From Brachypodium distachyon (Eukaryota > Streptophyta > Magnoliopsida > Poales > Poaceae): a stretch of DNA of 64,000 nt. The DNA lies in NCBI RefSeq assembly GCF_000005505.3, contig NC_016131.3:21907501-21971500 (forward strand), read 5' to 3'. Shown here one piece after another: positions 35,745 to 49,092 of the stretch; the first letter of the stretch is position 1, and every line of letters starts with the position of its first letter. The translations under genes were made by a program, and so were the position numbers. The notes under the pieces are model-generated. The model saw only the letters and a program-made list of their open reading frames with translations. It was not told the DNA's origin and searched no databases.

Positions 35745-38700
35745 GTTATACTGTCAGCATCCGGCGGCTGATGTTGGATGGCTCATCCTCGGAGACTTGA
35801 ACGTAATCTTGTCTGCCGCTGATAAAAACAACTCCGCTATCAACCGCCGCCTGCGGCGCTCCTTCCGCGATGCTGTAAACTTCTGTGAGCTCATGGATAT
35901 TCCTCTTATGGATCGTAAATACACTTGGTCGAATGAACAGTCGCCTCCCACCTTGGTGCGCCTGGATCGTGCCTTGTGTAATCTGGGGTGGAATCTTTGC
36001 TTCGCGAGCTACCAGCTTATTCCCTTGGCCTCTTCCATGTCTGATCACTGCCCTCTGCTCCTTTGCCCGTCTGATGCCCCTAAACGCTCTCGCCTTTTTC
36101 GCTTTGAACAGCACTGGACTCTGCTCGAGGGCTTCCAGGAACAAGTGCTCGCTTCCTGGAACAGGCCGGTGCGGTCTAACCACCCGGCTATTGCTCTTAA
36201 TTTCAAGTTGCGCCGTCTTGCCCGTGACCTCCGTGCCTGGTGCGTTCGCAATCTCGGTGATGTTGCCTTGCAGATGGAATTGGCGCTGAATTTCATCGCT
36301 AACCTGGACCTTGCCATGGACCACCGGGGCCTCTCTCCTGCCGAGTCTGCCTTGCGCAAGGATCTCAAACTGCGTGTTCTTGGTCTGGGTGCGATTGACC
36401 GTGTTCGTTGGCGGCAACGCTCAAGAATTTGCTGGCTGAAAGCAGGCGATGTCAACACTCGTTATTTCCACCGGCGCAAGAATTTCATCAGAATCCTTCA
36501 CACCCCACGTGGTCTGTGCACTTCTCCGGAGGACAAAGCCGCTGCCCTGCGTGACCACTTTGTGTCTGTCCTGGGCACCCCTTCCGCCTTCACTGTCTCC
36601 CTGGACTGGGACCGCTTGGCGCTGCCGTGCTTGGATCTGCCTGTGACGCTGGAGGAGGTGCAGCGCGCTGTGAACGCCTTGCCGACTGACAAGGCTCCGG
36701 GGCCGGATGGACATCGTCAAAGTTTCAATCCTCGCGGCCATCCAAAGCTTCTTTCGTGCTGGGGCCTCCTGTTTCGATTGTCTCAACACGGCTTCCATCA
36801 TTCTGCTGCCCAAAAAAGACTCAGCGTGCACAATCAGCGATTTTCGCCCCATTAGCCTCATTCACGGTATTGCTAAGATTGTGGCCAAGATCTTGTCCCT
36901 GCGGCTTGCTCCAAAAATGAATGAGCTCATCTCTAACTGCCAGAGCGCGTTTATCAAAACTAGGTTCTTACAAGATAACTTCATTCTTGTTCAGAACATG
37001 GTCAGGCGGTTTCACAAGACCAAAACTCCCATGCTGTTCATCAAAATTGATTTCGCCAAGGCTTTTGACTCTGTTTCATGGCCATACCTCATCCGAAACC
37101 TTCAAGCTAGAGGGTTTGGGCCTAGGTTTATTAGCTGGGTCTCTTCCCTTTTCCGTTCTGCTAGCCCGTGTGCTCTGTAATGGGGTTGCCGGTGCTAGCT
37201 TTCAGCACAGGCGCGGTCTTCGTCAAGGCGACTCGTTATCGCCATACCTTTTCAACATCGCCATTGAGCCGCTTGTGCGGATGCTGGAGCTGGCCACGGA
37301 GCAGGGGCTGATGCTCGGACTCCCCGGCGCTGTGCATCGGACCCGCGTGTCTCTCTACGCCGACAATGTCGCTGTCTTTGTTCACCCGCGGCAGGAAGAC
37401 CTCCGTTGTCTTGTCGCCATTCTTGAGGTCTTCGGCAGAATCTCCTGTCTTTGCATTAATCCGGCCAAAAGCTCGATCTTCCTGATCCGTTGCAATGGGC
37501 TTGATCTTACATCTATCACCAACTGCTTCCGGGCGCCGGTCGACACTTTTCCGACTCGCTACCTGGGCCTGCCCCTCTCTCTTACTAATCCTCGGAAGCT
37601 TCTCTTCCAGCCTTTGTTGGAGAAGATTGAACACCGGCTGGCCAGCTACAAAACCAAGTTGCTTAGCAAGGGTGGTAGAATTGTTATCTTGAAGTCGGTG
37701 CTGTCCGCTTTGTCCACCTTTCATCTCACTGTTTTCGAGTTCCCCGTGTGGCTGCGCGAGCGTATCGAGAGATATCTCAGAGGGTGGCTCTGGCGTGGGG
37801 ATCTCTGCTGCGGTGGCGGTAGCTGCCTGGTTCGGTGGACCACTATTTGCTCTCCGAAGGAATTTGGCGGCCTTGGGGTCCTCGATCTGGACAAATTTGG
37901 CCGAGCTCTCCGCTTGCGCTGGGAATGGCTACGCTGGGCTAGGCCGGACAAGCCTTGGGCGGCCGTCTCCTCCCCCCTTAATGACTACGACCTTTGCCTT
38001 TTTGCTGCTGTGACCACGATCACCGTCCGCGACGGCCGCTTCACCAATTTCTGGAACGACGCTTGGCTGTTCCGACAGCGGCCAAAGGACATCGCGCCTG
38101 ATTTGTTCCGTGCCGCGCGCCGTAAGAATCGCAGCGTTCATGATGCTCGCTGGCAGTTCAAATGGGTCGCCGACATTGCTCATGGGGTGAACGCCGCCAA
38201 CATCAATCAGTTCTTGCTCTTATTCTCCCTTGTGGCTGAGGCGCCGGCGCTTTCCGATGGGGAGGACTGCATCGTCTGGAACCTCACTGCAACTGGCTGC
38301 TACTCCTCGCATAGCGCCTACCTGGCCCAATTTCAAGGTATTATCAGAACATCTCTTGGTGGCTTGATTTGGAAAGTTTGCCCCCCTGAGAAGTGCAGAT
38401 TTTTTGGTTGGTTACTCGCGCATAACAAAATCCCTATTGCCGACCTCCTTACTCGCAGAAACATCCCTAATGACAAATGGTGCCCCTTTTGCTACTACGT
38501 TGAGGAAACGGCGGTGCATCTTCTTGTGGATTGTCAGTTTGCAAGGTCCCTCTGGGCCTTGATCGCCGGCTGGATCTGACTCCGTTCGCTCCACCCGGAT
38601 GTCTGGAATGGTACTTCTTCGGTTTGGTCCTGGTGGACTGAGCGTGCCGCTTCGGCTTCCCCTCTGGGCAAGCAGCCGGCGAAGGCAGTCGCCTCCTTGC

Positions 38701-38830
38701 TGCTGCTCACCATGTGGGAAACCTGAAAAGAGAGGAATCGTCGTATCTTTCAGCACAAGTTGTCGCCGGCGTCTACGGTGTTCATCATGATCAAGGAGGA
38801 AGCCGCCCTCTGGGACATTGCGAGCGCAAA
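35745..38830 (+). pseudogene. Decayed LINE endonuclease/reverse transcriptase ORF
   Basis: The domains run in order across three frames. The endonuclease C-terminal part reads WLILGDLNVILSA at 35779 and ends around SDHCPLLL. The reverse transcriptase reads TDKAPGPDG, FRPISLIHG, KIDFAKAFDSVSW and RRGLRQGDSLSPYLF. The C-terminal zf-RVT region reads FFGWLLAHNKI...CPFC near 38400-38550, followed by a degenerate MWETWKERNRRIF-like tail in a shifted frame to about 38830. Breaks seen: a small deletion and frame change at 36705-36710, a frameshift near 37160-37175, and a stop at 38577-38579. The catalytic YADD box is YADN (37356-37367). The ORF cannot be functional. Confidence 0.92.
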
Positions 38831-38880
38831 GATTGGGGCCTTGTCCTCCGACGACGGCTGTTTCGTCAAAAAAAAATAAA
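35745..38880 (+). mobile_element. 5'-truncated L1-type LINE
   Basis: About 3.1 kb that starts inside the endonuclease domain and ends in a short A-rich tail near 38866-38880 (TTTCGTCAAAAAAAAATAAAA). The gag ORF and the 5' part of the endonuclease are missing, as expected from incomplete reverse transcription. I could not find convincing target-site duplications. Composition (GC about 55%) differs from the AT-rich flanks. Confidence 0.92.
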
Positions 38881-39371
38881 ATTGCTGCACACTGTGGTGT
38901 AAAGAAAACGACTTAGTGAGGTTCGACCCGAAGGAAAACGACTTAGTGAGGTTCCTAACGGTAGCAAGGAAAAGATGTCGGAAATAACAGAGGGAAGTAA
39001 GGTTGACGCATATGCTGCCTAGTGATGTCTTCGGCTTGAGACAAGCACATATCAGGTTTTTTGAAAGTATCATAGGTAATAGGTTTCTAAATAGAATATG
39101 CGACATCCTCACCAGTAAAGTTCACTCGTATATGGGAAAAAGGGCATCCACCAGAAACAAGATCAGCATTTTGATTAGATCAAGGTTTCCCTCTCGGTCG
39201 ATACACATGACAGTTGCAAAAGAACATATTTACATTTTCTGGAAAAAAGGCTAGCTCGTATATTTTTAGTGGTTAAGAAAATGAAAGAAGCCTCATAAAA
39301 AATCAGGCTTCGCAAACTCCACATCTAAAGCTGGGAGTGTCAGCTCTTTCTTCCTTCCTAAATCCTAAAGC
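38881..39371. other. Gap between the LINE and the RING-HC gene
   Basis: The short direct repeat AAACGACTTAGTGAGGTTC occurs twice at about 38906 and 38937. The rest is the 3' UTR of the minus-strand RING gene or unassigned AT-rich DNA. Confidence 0.5.
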
Positions 39372-42300
39372 TCAAAAATTTGGGTGAGCCCGAACAACAT
39401 CATCGATAGGAGATTGACAGATAGGGCAACTCCTGCTGCTCGATTTTAGCTGATCAGCGCAGTTGAAACATGTGCACATGTGACCACACCTGAATGAATG
39501 ATGGGACGCAACTCAATAAGCAAGACTCCGCGGAGTAATTCTGGATCAAAGCGAGTCAAAACAAATAATTTGTCTCTGCAAATCGTTACCTGTAAAGTAG
39601 AGAGTCAACTTGCATCTCACGGCAGATGCAGCAGCTGCCCCTGTTTGCTGTTATGTCAGGTTGGCTTGGCATCAGCCCTATTCGCAAAATTGCATTAGGT
39701 TTAGAAGGAAAAAGATGTTGAAGTATTATGAAAGCACTCATCAGTCAGTAAAATGAAAATGACAATAAGGTACAGTGGGGCACTACCGCACTAGTAAAAT
39801 CAAAGTTCACATGGTATTCAATAGGATGCATTACAAAATCAAAGATGCCATGATTTAAGCACCAAAGGTACCATGAAAAGAGAGTTGGTCCAGGCCAAGA
39901 AGCCAAGGATACATAGTTTTGCTTAGAAGACCAGACCAGAGTGGCTCTTTCCAAATAGTGCCAGTTTAGCTTAGAGGACCAGATCAGAGTGGCGGCCCTT
40001 CCTAATTAATGACGCTCGAAAGTAGCTCTCATCTTTTGTTTTAAGATTTCATCTAACAAGCTTCAATCCAACCTATCTCACATGACATCACAGCTCACAT
40101 TGCCTTAAATTCAATTATTTTAATTTCAAAGCAGAGGACTTCAAGTCCATTCGATTTTATGCTGAACAGTCAACACGACCAAAATTTTCGTTCAAGTGAC
40201 AGCAGGACTAGAATCTGTGTCGTAGTTTATACACTATAACATGAAAGTTTGGCCACTTACAGTATCAGGCATATTCATGATCAACTTTTTGTTAGTTCTA
40301 GAAATAGAGGAACCAGGCCTAGAAAACTTGTATCACAACTCACCTGCTTCACGAAGTGCACTGCACACCTCTTCTTTAATGGAGTGCTGAATCTTTACTT
40401 GGGATGCAATACAACTTTCTGCCAACTTTCGTAGTTCATATATTTCATGATGAATCTGGGCTATTTCACTTCTTACCCTGACCTCCATTTCCTGCAACAG
40501 ATAATATAATAAGAATATGACTTTTCCACAGTTGACATTGAACAGTAGCTGACTTACAAGCAAATTTTGGTTTTCGTGATGTTGATGTTCAAATGAAGAG
40601 TGCTGCCAGTTCTCTTCGGGGTGGGCTGCGCATTGGGAGACAGGTGCCAGTGAACACGGTGCGGATGCCACCTGATCTTCATTCTGGCGTCCATCATTCC
40701 TTTGCCAGTATAAATGTTCCTGGTAGTATCCCCCAAAATCGTCAATCATGTGTTGTTGCCTTTGTTTCTGCAAGATTGCTAACAGGAGATGGTTCATTTT
40801 ACTGCTAAAATCGCTCTCAAGGGACTTCGAGACCTTTTTGCTGCAGGGAAGAAAGAGATATCATGCCTTGGTGCGGTTGAATCAGTACTTACAATGTAAG
40901 ACGAATCGCTAACAAAATAAAATAGGGCAATCTCATTATGGATTGGAATTGGCACATGCAAAGGAGGTATACGTGATAACCTTGCTCATCAAAATGAAAA
41001 AATCATAGTTGCAGCCAATGTTAAGATTTAGTGGATAGTTATCAGATACTAGCATAGTAATAAATGTTACCATGAAAATGATTGGTGGATTACTAGCCAA
41101 GCTTGATGGAACACTTGCATCTCAGTATTATCTACACGATAAGAAGTTATTCTGGGAGCGATCCGTGATTTAAGTGCATCTACTTGTGCAGGTGCAAATG
41201 TACAGAAACATCTACAAAGGAATTTAACTAATTACCTCTCAAGAAGATTACAAATATCAGCATTGCCAGACAAATCTCGGCAGTCTGCTTGTGTGGCAAT
41301 ATGCAATGATCTCCAAGAGTTAGGGGACTCTATCCAAGGACGATCAACAAATTCAATCTGATTGTGATTCTCAATATCCCCAATTGTATCCTGATGCCAG
41401 CTGTCCGGACTCATGGTATCTACTGGAGCTGGCCAACCAAGACCGCTCATCCATAATGCTCTCTCATCCCAAGAACCATTCAGGCTTTGGTTGTCCTCTT
41501 CTCGTAGAGTGTCACCTCTGGATGATGGGGTATCTTGAATTTCACCTCTTGATGATGGAGTATCTTGGAGTTCACGCAATGTGCTTGTGGTACTTGGAGA
41601 GATATCATCCACATATTGATTGTCATAGACAGAGCTTCGGTCATCATACCTCACAAAGTTTGATGTTTTTGGATATTCCTGATTGTGAACACATGAGTTT
41701 ACCGAGCTTGCACATTCTTCTTGGCATTGATTTCCGTTGGCATTTATCTTCTCATCATACTGTTGATTTTCTGAACCGTCAGAATTAATAAGGTTCTCAA
41801 TTGATAGCCCAGTAGACTTACCAACAACTGGATTTCTATCATCATTATGTTGTTCGTCAACCCTGCAATTCGTAAAAAAGTGACTCTTTAGGCATAGGCT
41901 GGGTAGAGGAAAAAACAGTAGTACATAATTAGGACTTACGAGAAAAGTGAAACCCTTTCTCAGCATAAGCTTTTAATACAGTACTTTACCTATTATTTTG
42001 TACACTGCATTCATTTGCTTCTTGTAAGTCAGTCTTCCTGGTATCGTCTCTGTCCATCAGAAAGTACGAAACTGGCACGTAAGTTCTCTTACTACCCATC
42101 GTATTACAAATTTAAGTACGGAGTAGCTAACTTTTATGATTCTCATCACAATCTATGAAAATACTAGGAAGGCCGACATTAAGATGGTAATGTGGTCAAA
42201 ACAGAATTTTGTTTAGACATTATCTTTTGACCCACCAGAATTTTCTCAGGTAATGTTATAAAAAAAGGTGTTAATACCTCATGGCGGGGGCCTCAGGCCC

Positions 42301-44658
42301 ACATTTTGGAGGGTATGGCCTAACCGGTCTTAGTAGATTCCACACTTCATCGTTTACTGTATCTCCCTGACGCAGCAGCCTCAGACGAAGCATGGACTGC
42401 AGCATATCAAAGAAAAATGCTATGAGCAGTGGTTATTGCGTAAACATGCTTAAATACAACTGGGGAAAAAGTAGAGTTAATGAAATAACAGAGAATAACA
42501 GATGCCATGCCCATAATCTTACAGGAACTAAGCAAATGCGTCCATGCTAGCTATAACACACTGGTGACTTGGAGCAAATGCTCTGGTGCTTACCACTCTT
42601 TGCAGCAAAGAATAATCTTGTCCTCAGAGGAAGGAATAATTAATTGTTAATGCCTAAAATATGCAGACCATTGTTAAGCAATCAAAATGCATGGTTAATA
42701 TTGCCGCAAACAAGAACAGTTGCTTGCAAAAATGCCAATACTTCAGAAACACGCTGTCATTGTCCTGTCTGGTTAAAAGTGCATGTTCCCTAGGCACCAC
42801 GTGCATCAATATTCACTGGAGTTAGAGTAAAGAAAAACCAAAAGTGTTTCAAGTAACTGCAGGTATGGTATCAGGAAAAAACAACCTAAAAGGCGTTGCC
42901 ATTAACAACAATTGAAATTTGCATTGTACTTTTCATTAGTAAACTGCCAAGCCATTACTCATATTTATGTGCGAGGTACATGCTATAGCAAGTAAGCTGC
43001 GAAATCACGGTATGGTTTGCGTAGCTTCTTGGCCACAACTGTGTGGCATTTGCAAACCCTACAAGATCTTAGCTTCTGGACGTATCAGAAAATGAGACAA
43101 ACGAGAGATGATATTCACTTGTGACATCTCATCCACTAAAGGTGCCAAGCCAGAGCCACACCCACAACAACAACCAATCTTTGAATGAAATACCCATCTG
43201 CTACTGTACTGAACGTTGCTCCAAGGTCACAAGCAACATTAGTTGCATATTACTGCCGCTAGAAAGTACTACGTCAATATTGCATCTTCTTATCTGCCCT
43301 GTCATTCATAATGACATACTAACAGATCTGCAAAAGGCGATGCATGGCTGTAGGGTGCTAGATTTTGCGCAAGATTTTTGATCTCTTGGTGGGCTTCACC
43401 ACTGCTGTACTAAGCCTTGCACCAGAGTCCCAAACAAGATTAACAAATTAGCTAATTTCGTTATCACTTTACAACATGTAAATGCCAAGTGTGGAGCATT
43501 TCTACCTTATTTTGGTTTACACTGGCATATCATGCAAGAAGTGGAAACGAAGCATGATTACGGACTTTGCACATGCCATTGATCAGCAGCAATGCCAGTT
43601 GGGAAACCGATCTACCAAACAGTCATCCGGTCCCATCTATGCGGGTCTAAAAGAAATCAAACAACTCACACTTCTTGGCTCGTCTTGAATAGTTCTTTAT
43701 AAACAATCAAGCAACAGAAGAATATCTCACTCACTGATTAATCGATATAAAACTAGCACCTCGATCCATAATTGATAGTGGTAACTTTATCTAATGCATT
43801 ACTCAATGAGAAGATGAAGAAGAAAAAAAAACAAATAAATGAATTTACCTGGATCCTGCCTTTGTGGCCGAAGCGAGATACGGTGTGTCTTTCCGCGAGC
43901 GCGGCGAGCTCGCGCCTCCGGCGATGGGCCATCCGGGCGACGAGCTCCTCCATCGCGCGGCGCCCGCGCACGGTCCGGATTACCAGCTTCGGCGGCTTCG
44001 GGCCCATGTTACGAGCGGCGGACAACTCGGCTGCGTTGCGCACCATCGGCACGGGCGATGCGGGAGCGGACTGCGAGAGCGCGAATTCGCTGTTGGCCGC
44101 CTCCAGGTCCTCCTCGGGCAGCGATGCGGCCCCGCTGAGCTTCTTGACGATGCACCCGACGCGGCCGCGCGGCGAGCCGTCGGACTCGGAGGTGGCGTCC
44201 CCGGAGGCGCGGGGCGTGACGGGGCCCACCGCCTCGATCTCGCGCCAGCGCTGGATGAGCGAGGACGCGCGCGGGCCGGACGGCGGGAGCTCGGGCCCGC
44301 CCGCGGCGGACGAGGTTTCCGAGGGTGCGGGGGAGGGCTCCCGGAACACGGCGGCGCGGGCGGCCACGGGGCGCGTGGCGGACGTGAGCTCGGACAGCTC
44401 GCGCCGGCGCGCGTCGGCCGGTTCCGGAGGCGCGGCCGCCGTGGCTGCCGCGGCGGCGGCGGCCCAGCGCTCCAATATGATCCGGCGGCGCCTGGGCGTG
44501 GGCTCGGAGGGCGCGCAGGAGGAGGAGCCGCCGCCGGCGTCGGAGAAGGAAGGGCGCTGCGGCGGGATGAGGACGTTGAAGAAGCGGCCTCCTCGGGGCC
44601 TGGAGGGGTCCCTCCATTGGGCGGACTCGTGGGGCATAGCGGCCACCGAAGAGGCCAT
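39372..44658 (-). CDS. C-terminal RING-HC (C3HC4) protein, probable E3 ubiquitin ligase
   Basis: Eight minus-strand exons: 44658-43849, 42396-42278, 42049-41990, 41862-41236, 40840-40558, 40491-40344, 39647-39590, 39489-39372; 2223 nt, 740 aa, all GT-AG. Exon 1 is very GC-rich and low-complexity (Ala, Pro and Arg runs), ending in a conserved-looking basic block RRRRELAALAERHTVSRFGH and continued by SMLRLRLLRQG. The centre is Ser/Asn/Asp-rich. Exon 6 gives a predicted coiled coil (EMEVRVRSEIAQIHHEIYEL, about residues 634-680). The RING is CCIC...CGHMCTCFNC...CPIC at about 688-729, ending VVRAHPNF. RINGs of this CGHMCTC type are E3 ligase modules; substrate and location are unknown. The start at 44658 (MASSVAAM) was chosen for its context. 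An upstream in-frame ATG at 44865 and an internal ATG at 44637 are alternatives. Confidence 0.88.
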
Positions 44659-44756
44659 GCCCGTGGCAAATGAAGGGGGGAGGAAAGGGGTAGTAGCTTC
44701 GCAGCCCGGGCCAAAGCCAAGAATGGCCACTGGTCGCTGCAGGACGCGTGTGCGGT

Positions 44757-44766
44757 GGTAAATATA
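44757..44766 (-). promoter_or_regulatory. Possible TATA element of the RING-HC gene
   Basis: The minus strand reads CTTATATTTA about 100 bp upstream of the chosen ATG. The match to TATAWA is imperfect. Confidence 0.3.
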
Positions 44767-47399
44767 AGAGGCGCTCTCCGCCTCTCCGCCTCCACGGGAA
44801 CGGAGGGGGAGTCTGCGCTGCGATCCTCCGTTTGCGCTGCTGCTGCTGCTATTTCCCGGCAGCAAGGAGGAAAGAGAGAGAGAGAGGGAGGAGGATCAAA
44901 AGGAAATGGAGGGAGGAGATGGCATTGAACCGTTGAGTGCCAATCTGGAGCTAAATTTAGGCGGAGGCGGGACGCAACGTAGCAGGTCTGCCGCTATACT
45001 TGTGCGGCGTTAGGGGACGCGCGCTGCGGGTGTTGGGATTTCGGCCCGATTTCACTCCCGCGTTTCGGTGCTCCATCGGCACGGCGAGCTCTTTCCCGTT
45101 TCCCGGCTTGGGGGCAACAACGAGATTACGGGTGGTTGGTTCTTCTGCCGCACCGGCGCGCCATGTGCCATGCGACGTGCAACGCGTTGGGGGCGCGCCC
45201 GGGTCGTCGTCTGCTCTGCCCTCCGGGCCGGGTGGAAAACGCGCCGTGGTGTCGTGTGGGTTCCTTTTATTTTTCGGTATTCCCAAGAGTATAAAGTCTG
45301 TCTTCCAACGGCGAGCTGCCTTCTGCGCTCGGTCTCACGCTTACCCATGCGTGTCAACCTGCGATGCCTTTACCGTACATGCGTGCCACGTTGGTACTTA
45401 TCCACCCGTGCTTCTCACGAGTTCTTAACATACACACACTTGTCCTCTAGTATGTCCCTTGACGTGGTACTTTTAAACCGTCACGATGGCGTTTCTCCGT
45501 TTCCATCTCATAATAAACGCGAGATCCGGGTAACTATCGAAAGAGTTAACTCAGCCAGGTCAGGACCAAGAACTTGTCAAGCTCTCTCGAGTCAATCGCT
45601 GGCACGATTGATTGAATCAAGGAAACTGCCTGCGAGCGAATGGACTTCAAGGGAATGACACCCTAATTGCTGAAAATCTGGACCGGTTGACTAAACTGGA
45701 AGCTAAGGAACAAATGCATGCCCGGCTGCTCACGAGCCACGACGTCTTGAGCCCAACAACAACGACGATGTATATTCTAGTAACATGCTTTGATCACTTC
45801 TCTAGGAAAGGAACATTCGGTTAGATAGCTACTCTATTTAGTACACATCGGAAGAATTTATCTATTTATATCGGTTTTATAACTAGCTAGGACTTCCATA
45901 ATACAAGCACACAAAAGCCTTCTACGAAAATAACACAAGTACTAAATACTTGTAGTACTAGTAAAAAATTTGGCGGCAACAATCAAAGCCTTCGGCTAAC
46001 TCATCACCCGAAATTTTGAAATTGATTCCCACTTGTATGCACCAAAGATGGACACTACTCCATGCAACAACCAGCAGTACTTTCAATACTCCAAGTACAC
46101 CATGCAACTACCAGCAGTACATTTCGTAGGAGCCAAAAAAATTTGAGACATGCACAGCTACTGGCTGCCCTTCAACTTCAACGACCAGGTGCGTACGATT
46201 TGATCCCCACAAGTGGTACCGGATAGGAATGGCTATTTGGAGCCAAGAAGATTTCGAAACTTGAAATTCTGGATGATGCTCCCGGCAAGGTTACGGAACG
46301 GGTAAATTTCGAGCAGCGATCGACGGAATCAAGGGGAGAGTTTATGCAGGCGCCATTTGTTTCGGTCGGCACCCACGCCTCTATTAATAACGTTGTCTTG
46401 CTCGGTTAGCTCGCACAATAAATTGCAGGTTGCCTTGTAATTACAGCTACCGGAGTACGTGTACGGGTTGTAGTACGATGATGTGCCTCTACGTACGTAC
46501 ATCCGCGTTCAACTTTGAACCCGTCTCGATCCTTTTGCCTTGCTAATGTGCCTGGATTACGAAATACTACTCCTACCACTACCACCAATCCGCCGTGTCA
46601 CGGTCTACACGGAGGAGGAGCTGTGTTCTTTAGCGTCGAATAGGACCCAGGCAAAAAGTACAAGCATCCATATCTAAATAAAAAGGCTTTAGGGATAGTA
46701 GTTGTACTTAAAAAGCTGGACTAGGATCTACTAGCAGGTTTTGTGATTATTCTTTCCTCTGGAGTCTGGACAGGAACCCACGACACCACTCGAACCAATC
46801 GTGTTTCCGTAGGAGTCCACCGGCACTTTCTAGTCAAGATCGCGCGTCCAGGGGGCATTCCTCCGCTCGAGTCCTCAGATTAAATCGAGCTGCCCCAACT
46901 TTTGCGTGCAGCGTTGCGTTTGTCTGTTTCTTTTCATATACGAGATGGGCAAAGGCAAGCAAAGTTTGTATTCTAATGCAAAGCTATTTGCAGCTGATGT
47001 GATCATGAAGTTTATCGTTTCTTTGACATGATTTTCTTTGGGTTGTTTTCTAACGTGTCTGTCGTGTTCGTCCCCATTCAATTTCACCATAATATAAAAA
47101 TAGAAAATAAACGCAAGCGATAGTTAATCTGTGCATTGAAGACTAAGTTTGTCTCACGGGAGACCAGTGATTTTTAATCCAAGATCAGTTTCACCATAAA
47201 AAGATCGGGGTTTTTGCTACGCGTAAGTTGTTGATTTTTAATCAGAGATAAGTAACGTGCTCCGCCCTCGCATCTTAATCTCACCGCAGCAGTGAGAGAG
47301 GAAAGGAGTAGGGAGGACACTCAAATTTTAATCCAACAGTTTTGATCAGTTGATTGAGATTTAAACATTGTACTTAAAAATCAGGTGTCACCTGGATAG

Positions 47400-47838
47400 G
47401 TCCGCTGTTGTTATTGGGTGCTCTACCAGCAATGTCTAATGGCGTGTTTAGTTTACCTCCGTGGAGGGCGTTGAGCAAGCATCTTAAGTTGCATATCTAT
47501 GTTGGGGCTTGTGCGCTTTTTTGGTCTATATGGAATTTTGAACTTTTTGCAAGTTATTCGTCAGGCGTCGCATTGGTTCTGTACTTGGTACGTACTGCTT
47601 CCGACGGAGTAATAGGGGTTTATGAAATATGTGTGCAACCGTTTGAAGATTATAGCATGGTTTTTTTTCAGCCTGTTTGGATGGCGCATCGGTCTTCGAC
47701 TTGAGGATCCGTGATGTTCTCTTGTTCGTCATTTTGTCATTTGTATCTTTGAGACTTTGAATGTATGATGATTTAATAATATGAGTGTTGTGTGCATCGA
47801 TCGATGCACAACCGACTGTTTTTCCTCCTTTAAAAAAA
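47400..47838 (+). mobile_element. LINE 3'-end remnant
   Basis: The reading WRALSKHLKLHIYVGACALF followed by WSIWN, then FGWRIGL in another frame near 47685, is typical of the tail of grass L1 ORF2. It is followed by GTGTGCATCGATCGATGCA, CCTCCTTT and an A run near 47829-47838, matching the other LINE tails in this window. The 5' edge is uncertain. Confidence 0.7.
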
Positions 47839-49022
47839 AACTTATTCCGTAGAACAATTTTTTTCTTTGAGGAGAGTAAGTCTCGGCTTCTACATCAATC
47901 AATGCACAATTTTTTTTTCTTACAAAGACACGAATCAAATTAAAATTATAAAAGTTATGGTCCAAAACTCAACAAGCTGAAAAGATCAAACATAACTGGT
48001 TATGCATCTAGTGGTCTATTCTAGTGGTCTATTAATAGACCTCCAACTAGTCTGACAAAGGATAACCGACAGATCATCTCAAGACAACTGCATCCAGAAA
48101 CCATGAGTTCCCACTTATCCACTGAGAGAGGAAAGACCACATGCTTATCCAGTAGGTAACCTTGTAAATGACTTAGAAAAAAAAGCAGTAAAAATATGTA
48201 ATATCACTCCTACAATTTCGAATAGCTTAACAAAAAGCCGGAACTCCCACTTAATTATCAGTTTTAATCTTTTTATCAATTGCATTAAGCCAAATCTCAA
48301 ACAAATTTGTGATATTGGCTAGATGAGACAGGTTTAAAGCAATGCTAATAATTCGCCAAGTAAGACAGGAAAAAGACATGAGAGAAAAAGATGTTTCATA
48401 TTTTCATACAAGTTGCATAAAAACCATACCATTATTCCACACCAATTCCGCTTAGCCATATCAATAAAACTTTGCGATGAATACAACCATAATTAAAACT
48501 AGAAAGTCTATAGACCTCGGAAAACAGAGTGAAAGGGATGTTATAACAGCTATACCATACCCAAGCTTTACGGAGTAAAAGAAACATAGAAAGGAAAAAT
48601 GGTTGGCTTTAGAAGCAACCAATACAGGAATGGACTATCCAGCTACATATCTCGATGTCATACGTTTTCGCGTGTCAAAGACTTGAGTAGCTGAACCCTG
48701 AACGTTAACGAACGTTGTAAATAAATTGGTAGGAGTACTACATCTGTACAAAGAAAATGTCCTCGATCACAACGGCCGGATGCTCGAAGAACCTGTTGCT
48801 TCCGTAGTAACGTAATTAAGACACGTGACTGTTTGGTGTCTTGTAATGATGCAGGCGCTCAGCTACCGACCTTCGAATACAAGAACGACGTGTGGCTCCC
48901 ACGTGGCAGAGGCAGACACTTACAGCGAGGATCTGCCTGTACATGTCGTCGTTGCGTACGATGCCGTACGTACAGTGAATCGACATGCATGCCTCACACC
49001 AAGAGTATACCTGAATATAATA

Positions 49023-49092
49023 CTCCCTCGTCATGAAGTAAATGACGTGTATTTTTATAAAATAAATATCACTTATTTCAGGATAAAGAGAG
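49023..49092. mobile_element. Short Stowaway MITE
   Basis: A 70-bp element from CTCCCTCGTCATGAAGTAAA to TTATTTCAGGATAAAGAGAG, flanked by TA. Arms pair over AAATGACGTGTATTT and AAATATCACTTATTT approximately. Confidence 0.7.

Noticed and set aside
45068..45658. 196-residue plus-strand open frame in a GC-rich region upstream of the RING-HC gene
   Set aside because: Overlapping open frames exist on both strands, the protein is low in recognisable structure, and the position fits a promoter or divergent CpG-rich flank better than a gene.
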